Source: Methanomicrobia archaeon (lineage in GTDB: Archaea > Halobacteriota > Syntropharchaeia > Alkanophagales > Methanospirareceae). Taken from it: a DNA stretch of 14,646 nucleotides. Positions 1 to 7,009 of this stretch are shown in pieces; position 1 is the first letter of the stretch, and every line of letters starts with the position of its first letter. Location of the stretch: the NCBI GenBank assembly GCA_016928455.1, contig JAFGKP010000021.1, positions 1 to 14,646 on the forward strand. Direction: 5' to 3'. A program made the position numbers and the translations under genes. The notes below the pieces were generated by a model. That model saw only the letters and a program-made list of their open reading frames with translations, had not been told where the DNA came from and ran no database searches.

Positions 1-292
1 GAGTCATCTTAAAAAGGTTTCTATTTTTCGCCGGGCCCGAAAAGAGCGAACGCGGACGCTAAGGAGAAGTACCTTTGGGTTTGGATGATGTGTGTTACCC
101 AAATGGGTTCTCTATGGGCCCGTGCCGCACGAGGGGGTCACCGCGGCTTGTATAATTCGCGCTCTTTCCGCACCGCAGATAGCCTCTCGAGGCGTGCGTG
201 TGCGTTAAGCAAAAACAAAAGGTTTAATACGCACCCACCGTGACTTATATCGTTCACTTGCAGACGCAGGGGTAGGGGATGACCAGTCAAGC
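1..292. other. GC-rich upstream region with possible RNA structure
   Basis: No convincing gene is seen in this 292-base stretch before mmp14. Several segments could pair if transcribed: bases 74-80 (TTTGGGT) with 97-103 (ACCCAAA), bases 41-48 (AAAGAGCG) with 160-167 (CGCTCTTT), and 51-55 (CGCGG) with 141-145. The heptamer GGGCCCG occurs twice, near 33 and 116. A TATAAT-like string lies at 151-156 and a better TATA box at 223-229. The nested pairings hint at a structured RNA or attenuator-like leader, but I recognise no RNase P, SRP RNA or riboswitch core. A 52-codon reading frame starting at 85 has no suitably placed ribosome binding site and was not called. Confidence 0.25.
223..229 (+). promoter_or_regulatory. 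TATA box for mmp14
   Basis: TTTAATA is preceded by an A-rich stretch ending AAAAGG that fits an archaeal BRE. Transcription would start near base 250, giving a leader of about 40 bases before the ATG at 293. This is a consensus match by eye only. Confidence 0.5.
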
Positions 293-1732
293 ATGGGCAT
301 TTTTAAGAAGAAGCACCAGCCAAAAGTGCTGAAATCCGAAAAGATCAGTTATTCTGACCTGTATTTCACCTTGCGGTTGTCTCGTGGGGATATGTCCATC
401 AAGCCGCTCTTCATTGTGGCCAGTGTCGAGCTGGGGAACAGCACGACAAAAGCCATTCTCACCGCCACGGACCTCGAGAATGGACGGACGTATATCCTTA
501 CGAAGGCCGTGCGGATGACGCGGGATGCGCTCTCGAGAGACGCGGTGTTCTGCCATACTATCAGCCTGGTGGACCTTTCTGAGGACTCGATAGCGACCCT
601 GGTGAAGGAGACGTTGCTTGAATGTACGCACTCCGCGGGGCTCACCATTGACGATGTGCATTTTGTCGTGCGATCCACCGGCGTGACCGCCTGTTTCGAC
701 ACGATCAATGAGGTAGCAGGCGTGATAAAGGCGTTGGCGAAGGGCTGCCTGCTCGCGGGCGTGCCCCCCCGTAAGATGGTCTCGCCCATGGGTATAGAGA
801 ACGTCATCCCGGAATTGCGGCCCTTCTCGCGCCTCGATCGCAGCTACTTCGACGGCGCGGTGACCGGTAACGTCCCCCCCGGGGGTGAGTCTATAGTAGG
901 TAACGAGATGGAAGGCGAGCTGGTGACGGCGGGTTTAAAGGAAGCGGCGAAATGGTTGAAGGTGGATTATCGTAACCCGGTGGTCTCACTGGATTTCGGT
1001 ACGACACTCGCCGGCCGGATCACCGATGCAAGTACGCCCTACGCGCGCGTGATCGGTAGTTTTTGTGGTCTGGCGGGCGCCATTCCGGACGCTCTGATCT
1101 CTAAGGTGGTTGCCGTGAACTTCCCCTCGGTGCTCGATCTGGCGCTGAAAAGCGTGCCGAGAACGCGGCTGAAAAAAAAAGATAAGGAGCGTTATGTGGC
1201 GGAGATCCGCAATCAGCTCTGGATCGGCCGTGTAAGAAGCGGAGCGACCAGAGTGGGCGGTGTTCCGGTGAACGTGGATGCGGCAGACCGGAATAAGGTC
1301 GTGCTCATCGGGGTCGACGCCGGCCAGAACCTCTCGAATCTACCAGCAATTGCGGATATTGGAGCTCGGCTCGTGAAGGAGATTGGCATACGAGCCCTGC
1401 TTCCAGTGATCGATGAGCTGGCCGCATGCGTCACCACGGATCTGGTTCGGATCGCGAAGGATGAGGATTTGCTCTTTGAGCACACCAAGATCGGAATCAC
1501 CGGGCGCGCAGGCATCACCGGGAAGAAGCCGGATCTCATTGTGAAGCAGTTAAGCGATCTGTTTGGGCGCCGGATGGACGCTGAGATCATCTTTGCGGAT
1601 GATGCGCTGGCTCGCGGTGCTGCGGTCCTCGGCCGCTGCATGCATCAGTTCGGGACGATGAAAAACCCGATCGGCGGGGTTCAAGGTCATGGCTGCCTCT
1701 TCGGTCAGCGGGTGAAACTGCAGCGAAAGTAA
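293..1732 (+). CDS. mmp14: methanogenesis marker protein 14
   Basis: 479 residues, matching the Mmp14 family (TIGR03285), which is conserved in organisms with methyl-coenzyme M reductase; its biochemical role is not established. The hallmark N-terminal segment VASVELGNSTTK lies at residues 42-53, and a second DFGTT motif at 234-238 (VVSLDFGTT). Both resemble the phosphate-binding loops of the ASKHA ATPase fold, so nucleotide binding is a reasonable inference. Other conserved-looking stretches are RSTGVTACF (128-135) and VSPMGIENVIPELRPFSRLD (163-182). The first ~38 residues are a basic, probably variable extension. The ATG at 293 follows a TATA box and a G-rich leader; the Met at residue 34 is an alternative start but would remove sequence that looks coding. 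The gene is the first of a marker cluster with mmp17 and mmp7, and ends in TAA 56 bases before mmp17. Confidence 0.88.
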   Translation: MGIFKKKHQPKVLKSEKISYSDLYFTLRLSRGDMSIKPLFIVASVELGNSTTKAILTATDLENGRTYILTKAVRMTRDALSRDAVFCHTISLVDLSEDSIATLVKETLLECTHSAGLTIDDVHFVVRSTGVTACFDTINEVAGVIKALAKGCLLAGVPPRKMVSPMGIENVIPELRPFSRLDRSYFDGAVTGNVPPGGESIVGNEMEGELVTAGLKEAAKWLKVDYRNPVVSLDFGTTLAGRITDASTPYARVIGSFCGLAGAIPDALISKVVAVNFPSVLDLALKSVPRTRLKKKDKERYVAEIRNQLWIGRVRSGATRVGGVPVNVDAADRNKVVLIGVDAGQNLSNLPAIADIGARLVKEIGIRALLPVIDELAACVTTDLVRIAKDEDLLFEHTKIGITGRAGITGKKPDLIVKQLSDLFGRRMDAEIIFADDALARGAAVLGRCMHQFGTMKNPIGGVQGHGCLFGQRVKLQRK

Positions 1733-1736
1733 GTAT

Positions 1737-1744
1737 CTATAAAT
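1737..1744 (+). promoter_or_regulatory. TATA box for mmp17-mmp7
   Basis: CTATAAAT lies just after the mmp14 stop. A start about 25 bases downstream (near 1766) would give a leader of ~22 bases containing GGAG at 1776-1779, nine bases before the mmp17 ATG. This suggests mmp17-mmp7 can be transcribed independently of mmp14. Confidence 0.45.
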
Positions 1745-1788
1745 GCGGCCTGCGAACATTAGGTTATTGTAGCACGGAGCATAAGGTC

Positions 1789-2337
1789 ATGGAGATAAAG
1801 GTGGAAGGCGGTGATGCGTTTGCCAATGCCGCTTATGAGACGATCTGCAAGGATACGTTCCGGGATCTGGGTATCAGATCAAGCATAGACAATGCGTATC
1901 TGTTTTTACATCCTGAAGAGCACGTGTTCATCATCTCGATCACGATCGGACGGGTGGCAAGCCCGATTAGGGTGGGCGATGTTGCCAGTTTTGATAAGAA
2001 GACGCTCCGGATCGGCGATGAGAAATACGCGCCCAAACTACTCTCCTTACTGTGGGATAAATTCGGAGAGCGCGCACAGCAATTGAGCAGACTCATGATA
2101 GAGCTGAACCTTGAGGATGAGGAGCTGGCCCCATTAAAGGAGATGGTGATCTACGATCCGCGCGAGGATCTCATCGCGCGCATACTGGATGCCATCGATA
2201 GAATCCTGCCTGAAGGTGCCCGGGTACGGTACCCGATTCCTGCTGATCATGCTGTTACGATCATTGCCTCTGAAGACCCGATCAGCGAGGAGTGGAAGCA
2301 GCGAGCAAAGGAGCTTGTGGGGCATACGGTGAGCTAG
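1789..2337 (+). CDS. mmp17: methanogenesis marker protein 17 (MCR activation complex component)
   Basis: 182 residues, the usual size for Mmp17 (TIGR03291). The start MEIKVEGGDAFANAAYETIC and the later LNLEDEELAPLKEMVIYDPREDLIA agree with the family as I know it. Mmp17 has been found with Mmp7, Mmp3, McrC and the ATPase A2 in the complex that reductively activates methyl-coenzyme M reductase. The only cysteine seen is C20. A GGAG ribosome binding site lies nine bases before the ATG. The stop is TAG (2335-2337), followed by one TCC codon and then the mmp7 ATG in the same frame, so the two frames differ only by this amber codon. Tight linkage with mmp7 fits co-translation of two partners. Confidence 0.87.
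   Translation: MEIKVEGGDAFANAAYETICKDTFRDLGIRSSIDNAYLFLHPEEHVFIISITIGRVASPIRVGDVASFDKKTLRIGDEKYAPKLLSLLWDKFGERAQQLSRLMIELNLEDEELAPLKEMVIYDPREDLIARILDAIDRILPEGARVRYPIPADHAVTIIASEDPISEEWKQRAKELVGHTVS
2328..2332 (+). promoter_or_regulatory. ribosome binding site for mmp7 inside mmp17
   Basis: GGTGA sits within the last codons of mmp17, eight bases before the mmp7 ATG at 2341. It supports independent initiation of mmp7, probably coupled to termination of mmp17, rather than production by read-through of the amber codon. Confidence 0.6.
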
Positions 2338-2340
2338 TCC

Positions 2341-3234
2341 ATGTACAAGATCATGATGTTTGAGGGCGGCGTGTACAAATTCAACGAACTCAAAGAGCTC
2401 ATCGAGGATATCGGCGGGTTTATACTTCAGGAATCAGTCATGCAAACCGAGACCATGCTACACATGGCCTTTCCCGATGAGGAAGAGCGCGCGATCAGGA
2501 ACAAGATCAAGGACCTGGGCGGCAAATTCACCGAGCTGCCACTGGCAGGTACGGAGATCATGGTCGTTTCGCCCTCGCTCGGCAAGCATCACGCGGTGAA
2601 TCCCATGTGCGATGTCGCGGAATATCTGAGGCGGCAGGGAGCGATCACGATCGTCATGGGTCTGGCGCGGGGGGTAGGGAAGCGTATCGCGCAGATCACG
2701 GTGGAAGAGAAGAGCATCATTGAGGAATCTGATGCTGCCGTTTTCGTCTTCGGTGAATTTAAGGACTGTATCAGCGTGAAGGCAAAGCTCTGCGAGCAGC
2801 TCAACGTACCTTATCTCATGGTGGGGGGACCGCCAGATCTCGAGTTGCCGCACTACACCGGCGGAATTGGCCGACGTACAGATCGGCTGCGGAGAGCGGA
2901 AGATATAGAATGCCTCGAGCGCATGACCACAGAACTCGATAAGGAACTGAATGAGAAGCGCCAGGCAGTGGACGAGGATCCCCTGGCGGTTAATCCACTC
3001 TTTGTCAAGGAGATGATCGAGATGATCGTGCCAGCCAAAGCCGGGGAGGAACTACCCATTACCGTCCAGCTGGACGGTTTACGTATCAGCATCAACGAAG
3101 AAGACCTTACGCGCATACAGGACGTTGAGATAGGCACGCGAAAGCTTTCTGAAATAGCGGAGATCCGCAAATCGCTCTTCAAAGGCTATCTGGTAAAGAT
3201 ACGACCGGAATCTGAGGTTGGGAGCATCTTTTAA
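2341..3234 (+). CDS. mmp7: methanogenesis marker protein 7 (MCR activation complex component)
   Basis: 297 residues, close to the expected size of Mmp7 (TIGR03274). Characteristic segments are the start MYKIMMFEGGVYKFNELKEL, PSLGKHHAVNPMCDVAEYLR (78-97), ITIVMGLARGVGKRIAQIT (102-120) and VFVFGEFKDCISVKAKLCEQ (134-153). Cysteines C90, C143 and C151 fall in these conserved segments and are candidates for metal-cluster binding, since the MCR activation complex carries complex iron-sulfur clusters; which residues bind is my inference. Mmp7 acts with Mmp17, Mmp3, McrC and A2 to reduce the F430 nickel of MCR at the expense of ATP. The start is fixed by GGTGA eight bases upstream. The gene ends in TAA, and a repeated 26-base sequence begins 18 bases further on. 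Confidence 0.88.
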   Translation: MYKIMMFEGGVYKFNELKELIEDIGGFILQESVMQTETMLHMAFPDEEERAIRNKIKDLGGKFTELPLAGTEIMVVSPSLGKHHAVNPMCDVAEYLRRQGAITIVMGLARGVGKRIAQITVEEKSIIEESDAAVFVFGEFKDCISVKAKLCEQLNVPYLMVGGPPDLELPHYTGGIGRRTDRLRRAEDIECLERMTTELDKELNEKRQAVDEDPLAVNPLFVKEMIEMIVPAKAGEELPITVQLDGLRISINEEDLTRIQDVEIGTRKLSEIAEIRKSLFKGYLVKIRPESEVGSIF

Positions 3235-3252
3235 GGCTACAGAGGATAGGGA

Positions 3253-3278
3253 GAGACCCCTACGTTTCCACTGGAACA
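3253..3278 (+). repeat. 26-base inverted repeat, left copy
   Basis: This 26-base sequence (starting GAGACCCCTACG, ending CTGGAACA) is the exact reverse complement of 7711-7736. It contains the near-palindrome TTCCA-C-TGGAA at 3266-3276. It lies 18 bases after the mmp7 stop and 136 bases before the likely larA start, in non-coding DNA. Identity stops sharply on both sides. It may be a dispersed intergenic repeat, a regulator site or a recombination site; the sequence alone does not decide. Confidence 0.85.
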
Positions 3279-3380
3279 CGCCTCACCACCAGTAGCTCTG
3301 CTCTGATCTTGTTGCTGGTTCAACCAACGTCTCCTGAAGTTATCACCCTGACTGACGCTCTCCGCTCGCGTCTAAAACGA

Positions 3381-3387
3381 TTTAAAG
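3381..3387 (+). promoter_or_regulatory. TATA box for larA-like gene
   Basis: TTTAAAG lies about 30 bases before the ATG at 3414, placing the transcription start within a few bases of that ATG. No Shine-Dalgarno sequence is seen, so a leaderless or nearly leaderless message is likely. This position also argues for ATG 3414 over the upstream TTG at 3309. Confidence 0.5.
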
Positions 3388-3413
3388 CCCAAATAACATT
3401 GAATAAGTGTACC

Positions 3414-4664
3414 ATGCCACATATACAACTCCCGTACGGTCGAGGCGCACTTGAGTTCGAGCTCGATGCTGATATGCTGGATATCAAGGCTCAAGAAGAC
3501 CCTAGCAAGAAAACGCTCCCTCCATTAGCGTGCCTCAAGGCGGCGTTGAAAAATCCGCATGGGACACCGCCGCTCCACGAGATTGTCGCTAGAAAAGCAT
3601 CGCCATCGATCGTTATCGTGGTCGATGATCAAACCCGAACTCCGCCCACTGAACGCATGCTTACAGCGTTATTGGACGAGCTGGGGGAAAATGCACGGGA
3701 TCACATAACGGTATTGATCGCCTGCGGCACTCATCAGCCGCCCTCAGATGCTGATATGCGCCGAATACTGGGCAGCTACTACGGGGTTCTCCCTGTCATC
3801 ATTCATGACTGTGATGCTCCTGATCTCACCGCTGTGGGAACAACGAGCAGGGGGACGCCCGTTAAGCTCAATAGTACCTACATGAACGCAGATATAAAAA
3901 TCCTTACTGGTGATATCACCCTGCATTACTATGCCGGGTTCGGAGGCGGGCGAAAGAGCATCCTTCCGGGTATTGCTGCTCGAGAGACCATCCAGGCGAA
4001 CCATGCACTGCTTGTTCACGAGCAAGCCCGAACGGCGAACCTAGAAGGAAACCCTGTTCATCTCGACATGATGGAGGCCGCGTACCTTGCTCCTCCTGAT
4101 TTCATCCTTAACGCGATCTGTTCCGCTCCTGACCAGATTGCTCAGGCATACGCAGGCTCCTTTGAGCAAGCATTCTTACAGGGCGTTGCTTCTGCTCGAG
4201 ATCTCTTCTGCCAGACGTCAGACGCGCTCTACGATCTGCTCATTGTCAGCGCCGGTGGCGCACCTAAGGATAGCAATCTCTATCAAGCAGCGAAAGCAAT
4301 CGAGAATACCTATCGCGCTGTCGCGCCCGGTGGCACCCTCCTGCTCGTCGCTGAATGTCCCGAAGGCGTCGGCGATCCTCTCTTCGCTCAGTGGATGGAT
4401 ACTTATCCCACGTATGCCGCCGCAGAAAAAGCGATCCTGACGCGTTTTGTGCTGGGGGGCCACAAAGCGTTTTATATACGAAAGGTAATGGAACTGGTAG
4501 ACCTCGTCGTGGTCTCTGAACTCGATATCGAGCTCCTCGGACGGTGGCAGATCCCGGGGTTTCAGTCACTCGAGGCTGCCCTCGCGAGCATAAAAAAAGA
4601 TATAGGTAAAGTAGGTATAGTAAAGAAGGGTCTTGATACCCTCCTGGTGCCCGCCACGGCGTGA
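3414..4664 (+). CDS. larA: LarA-family nickel-dependent 2-hydroxyacid racemase/epimerase
   Basis: 416 residues from the chosen ATG, typical of LarA (DUF2088). LarA enzymes use a nickel-pincer nucleotide to interconvert 2-hydroxyacid stereoisomers by hydride transfer. The catalytic set known from Lactobacillus plantarum LarA is present at matching spacing: D71-D72/R75 (DDQTR), H107 (CGTH), H171 (TLHYY), K181 (GGGRKSILPG) and H197 (ANHALL). The family includes enzymes for lactate and other hydroxyacids, so the substrate is open. Cofactor genes larB, larC and larE are not in this window. The frame stays open upstream to a TTG at 3309, but those 35 residues do not look like LarA and the TATA box at 3381 favours ATG 3414. 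The gene lies between the marker genes and a ribosomal run; TGA stop, 40 bases before rpl19e. Confidence 0.87.
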   Translation: MPHIQLPYGRGALEFELDADMLDIKAQEDPSKKTLPPLACLKAALKNPHGTPPLHEIVARKASPSIVIVVDDQTRTPPTERMLTALLDELGENARDHITVLIACGTHQPPSDADMRRILGSYYGVLPVIIHDCDAPDLTAVGTTSRGTPVKLNSTYMNADIKILTGDITLHYYAGFGGGRKSILPGIAARETIQANHALLVHEQARTANLEGNPVHLDMMEAAYLAPPDFILNAICSAPDQIAQAYAGSFEQAFLQGVASARDLFCQTSDALYDLLIVSAGGAPKDSNLYQAAKAIENTYRAVAPGGTLLLVAECPEGVGDPLFAQWMDTYPTYAAAEKAILTRFVLGGHKAFYIRKVMELVDLVVVSELDIELLGRWQIPGFQSLEAALASIKKDIGKVGIVKKGLDTLLVPATA

Positions 4665-4704
4665 CGGGTGCAACTCAGCACTGATATATGGTAGGATAAG
4701 ACAG

Positions 4705-5166
4705 ATGGTCAATCTCACGAAGCAACGGAGACTCGCAGCAAAGATCCTCCATGTAGGCCTGGGTCGAGTCTGGATCGATCCGAAAGCCGCAGGGGACGTA
4801 GCGGAAGCTATAACACGAAACGATATCCGAGGGCTGATTGAGGATGGTGTCATCCAGAAGATCCAGAAACAAGGTATAAGCAGCGGTCGAGCTCGGGTAA
4901 ACGCGCGCCAGAAAGCTATGGGTAGACGTAAAGGTCATGGGAGCAGAAAGGGTGCCCGGGGTGCACGCACAAAGCGGAAGGAGCGCTGGATGTCCAAGAT
5001 CCGAGCCCTCCGGTACCGCCTGAAGGAGTTGCGTGCTGATGATTCTATTAATAAAACGGTGTATCGCAAGCTCTATAACAAGGCGAACGGCGGGGACTTC
5101 AGAAACGTTGCTCACCTGAATGATTATATCACAGCCCACGAACTACTCGGTCAGGAGGAGACATAA
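4705..5166 (+). CDS. rpl19e: 50S ribosomal protein L19e (eL19)
   Basis: 153 residues of an archaeal/eukaryotic-type large-subunit protein. The start MVNLTKQRRLAAKILHVGLG and the basic segment KAMGRRKGHGSRKGARGART are hallmarks of L19e, which binds 23S rRNA. The frame is open upstream to 4633, but the extra 24 residues do not belong to the family, so ATG 4705 is chosen. It opens a run L19e-L18-S5-L30 in the order of the archaeal spc operon. The usual upstream neighbour L32e is absent and a LarA-like gene sits there instead. A TATA-like GATATATG lies at 4683-4690. TAA stop, four bases before rpl18. Confidence 0.95.
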   Translation: MVNLTKQRRLAAKILHVGLGRVWIDPKAAGDVAEAITRNDIRGLIEDGVIQKIQKQGISSGRARVNARQKAMGRRKGHGSRKGARGARTKRKERWMSKIRALRYRLKELRADDSINKTVYRKLYNKANGGDFRNVAHLNDYITAHELLGQEET

Positions 5167-5170
5167 AAAT

Positions 5171-5692
5171 ATGGCAAAAGCGGGGACGCCCACCTACCGT
5201 GTGCCATTCCGCCGTAGACGGGAAGGTAAGACCGATTATCGGCGAAGGCTTCGATTACTCTTGAGCCGGGTTCCGCGTATCGTCGTGCGGCAGAGTAATC
5301 ACTATATACAAATACAGCTCATCGCGACAGAGCCTGTCGGGGATAACACGATCCTCTCTGTCAATTCCGCAGAATTGGTTAACCTGGGCTATAAGGGTGG
5401 CTATTCTAATTGCTCGGCCGCATATTTGACCGGGCTTGTTTTTGGGCACCGTGCCCGCGATGTTGGCGTCAACCACGCCATTCTCGATATCGGACGCAAG
5501 ACACCCATTCATGGATCCAACGTCTACGCGGCATTAAAAGGAGCCATTGATAGTGGCATGAGTATTCCTCACGACCCGGCAGTGTTTCCGCCTGATGATC
5601 GCCTTTATGGTGAGCACATCAGCGCCTATAAAAAAGATGACGCTTATGCTGCGCTGGTCAGATCCATAAAAGAGACCATAACAGGGAGATAA
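5171..5692 (+). CDS. rpl18: 50S ribosomal protein L18 (uL18)
   Basis: 173 residues, the archaeal L18/eukaryotic L5 type that binds 5S rRNA. The start MAKAGTPTYRVPFRRRREGK and the body YRRRLRLLLSRVPRIVVRQS are diagnostic, followed by GHRARDVGVNHAILDIG and the segment around YAALKGAIDSGMSIPHD. AGGAGG at 5153-5158, inside the end of rpl19e, is the ribosome binding site about 12 bases before ATG 5171; an upstream in-frame start at 5120 overlaps rpl19e and is rejected. TAA stop, nine bases before rps5. Confidence 0.95.
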   Translation: MAKAGTPTYRVPFRRRREGKTDYRRRLRLLLSRVPRIVVRQSNHYIQIQLIATEPVGDNTILSVNSAELVNLGYKGGYSNCSAAYLTGLVFGHRARDVGVNHAILDIGRKTPIHGSNVYAALKGAIDSGMSIPHDPAVFPPDDRLYGEHISAYKKDDAYAALVRSIKETITGR

Positions 5693-5701
5693 AGATACAG
5701 A

Positions 5702-6352
5702 ATGAGAGAGAAAAGATCGCGACAGAGATACGCTGATGATCAGGAGGGCACAGGTGTAGAGTGGAAGCCTGCCACTCGGCTGGGTTTTCTCGTGCAGAGC
5801 GGCCAGATCACGACAATAGAAGAGGCGCTCTCGTCTAAATATCCCGTGAAAGAGTACCAGATTATAGATGCTCTGCTGCCTGACCTGAGTGAGGAGGTAC
5901 TGGATATCAATCTGGTGCAGCGCATGACCGATTCTGGTCGTCGAGTGAAATTCCGGGTGTGTGCCATCGTGGGGAATCGCGATGGGTATATGGGAATAGG
6001 TTTGGGGAAGGACGCGTTAGTGCGGAACGGAATTGTTAAGGCTGTTAGAGCCGCGAAGCTTGGAATAACGCACATCACGCGCGGGTGTGGTTCGTGGGAG
6101 TGTGACTGCGGCGAGACTCATTCGATCCCTTTTAAGATCGAAGGGAAAGCAGGCAGTGTCGTGATTACCCTGAAACCTGCACCGAAAGGTATAGGACTTG
6201 TCACTGGCGACGTCCCCAAGCGCGTTCTCGAATTCGCGGGTGTCAAGGATGTTTGGGGGCGGACCGAAGGACAGACACGAACGACCTTCAACCAGGCGTT
6301 CGCCACCTATGACGCGTTACGCAAGACCTCGCTTATGAAGACCGTGGAGTGA
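5702..6352 (+). CDS. rps5: 30S ribosomal protein S5 (uS5)
   Basis: 216 residues, archaeal S5 with the longer N-terminal region. The double-stranded RNA-binding S5 domain runs from about residue 78 (RVKFRVCAIVGNRDGYMGIG) and the C-terminal S5 fold contains IPFKIEGKAGSVVITLKPAP and VTGDVPKRVLEFAGVKDVWG. The CGSWECDCG cysteine cluster is typical of archaeal S5. S5 helps decoding fidelity at the A site of the small subunit. GGGAGAT at the end of rpl18 is the likely ribosome binding site. TGA stop, 13 bases before rpl30. Confidence 0.95.
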   Translation: MREKRSRQRYADDQEGTGVEWKPATRLGFLVQSGQITTIEEALSSKYPVKEYQIIDALLPDLSEEVLDINLVQRMTDSGRRVKFRVCAIVGNRDGYMGIGLGKDALVRNGIVKAVRAAKLGITHITRGCGSWECDCGETHSIPFKIEGKAGSVVITLKPAPKGIGLVTGDVPKRVLEFAGVKDVWGRTEGQTRTTFNQAFATYDALRKTSLMKTVE

Positions 6353-6365
6353 AAGAGAAAGAGCC

Positions 6366-6833
6366 ATGTTTGCCATAATTCGAATGCGCGGGGATGTGAA
6401 CCTCAGTCCTGATATAAAGTACACGCTCGAGCTCCTCAGGTTGCACCGGGTTAATCACTGTGTGGTGGCGGAAGATAACGAGTATTCGCGCGGGATGATT
6501 CGGAAGGTGAAGGATTATGTAGCCTGGGGCGAGATATCTGAAGAGATGCTCGAAACGCTGCTCCGCAATCGCGGCCGCGTGACAGGAGGGAGAAGGCTCT
6601 CGGAAGAGCTCATTCATGAGAAGACCACTGTTGCATCTTTCGCCGAGCTTGCGCAGGCCCTGAAGAGCGGCACAATAACGATGAAAGAGCTGGCAGCGCA
6701 GGGCATTAAACCGGTATTCCGGCTACATCCTCCGCGAAAAGGGCATAGCGGGCTGAAGAGGAGCTATGCCCAAGGAGGCGTGCTAGGGTACCATGGCGCA
6801 AAAATAAACGACCTCCTTATCAAGATGCGGTAA
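6366..6833 (+). CDS. rpl30: 50S ribosomal protein L30 (uL30)
   Basis: 155 residues, the archaeal L30/eukaryotic L7 type. The opening MFAIIRMRGDVNLSPDIKYT and LELLRLHRVNHCVV are diagnostic, as is the C-terminal FRLHPPRKGHSGLKRSY. It is last in the ribosomal run; the usual archaeal successors L15 and SecY are not downstream, where a 176-base gap and a lipid gene follow instead. The GGAGTG at the end of rps5 may serve as ribosome binding site. TAA stop. Confidence 0.95.
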   Translation: MFAIIRMRGDVNLSPDIKYTLELLRLHRVNHCVVAEDNEYSRGMIRKVKDYVAWGEISEEMLETLLRNRGRVTGGRRLSEELIHEKTTVASFAELAQALKSGTITMKELAAQGIKPVFRLHPPRKGHSGLKRSYAQGGVLGYHGAKINDLLIKMR

Positions 6834-6911
6834 GAGACTTATCCTTTATAGGCCCTTATGGCTGTTCTTGCGGACTGTGTGGCGTTCTGAGCAGTATTAT
6901 GGGACTTAGCT

Positions 6912-6926
6912 TGCACGATTCGTGCA
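6912..6926. repeat. 15-base palindrome in gap before lipid synthase gene
   Basis: TGCACGA-T-TCGTGCA is a perfect palindrome with a single central base, 79 bases after the rpl30 stop and about 40 bases before the TATA box of the next gene. It could be an operator for that gene or a short hairpin closing the ribosomal transcript. It is not followed by a clear T run. Confidence 0.4.
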
Positions 6927-6966
6927 GATCAGCTATCGAAATCAGTCTCGTGAGGGAACAGCTTGA

Positions 6967-6974
6967 TTTTTAAT
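6967..6974 (+). promoter_or_regulatory. TATA box for geranylgeranylglyceryl phosphate synthase gene
   Basis: TTTTTAAT lies about 40 bases before ATG 7010, giving an expected start near 6997 and a leader of about 12 bases. Independent transcription from the ribosomal run is therefore likely. Confidence 0.45.
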
Positions 6975-7009
6975 CCTACAGCGTTTACAGTTGTTTGAGA
7001 GCGCGAAAG

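Noticed and set aside
85..243. 52-codon ORF in the mmp14 upstream region
   Set aside because: The AAGGAG at 61-66 is too far from the ATG, and the product is arginine-rich without a recognisable pattern.
3253..3278. CRISPR repeat or orphan array
   Set aside because: Only one copy is present at each of two distant sites and there is no periodic repeat-spacer pattern or cas gene.
3309..3413. 35-residue N-terminal extension of the LarA-like protein from TTG 3309
   Set aside because: It does not resemble LarA and would begin upstream of the likely TATA box at 3381.
6834..7009. tRNA or box C/D RNA in the gap after rpl30
   Set aside because: No T-arm GGTTCGA-type sequence or paired C and D boxes could be found.
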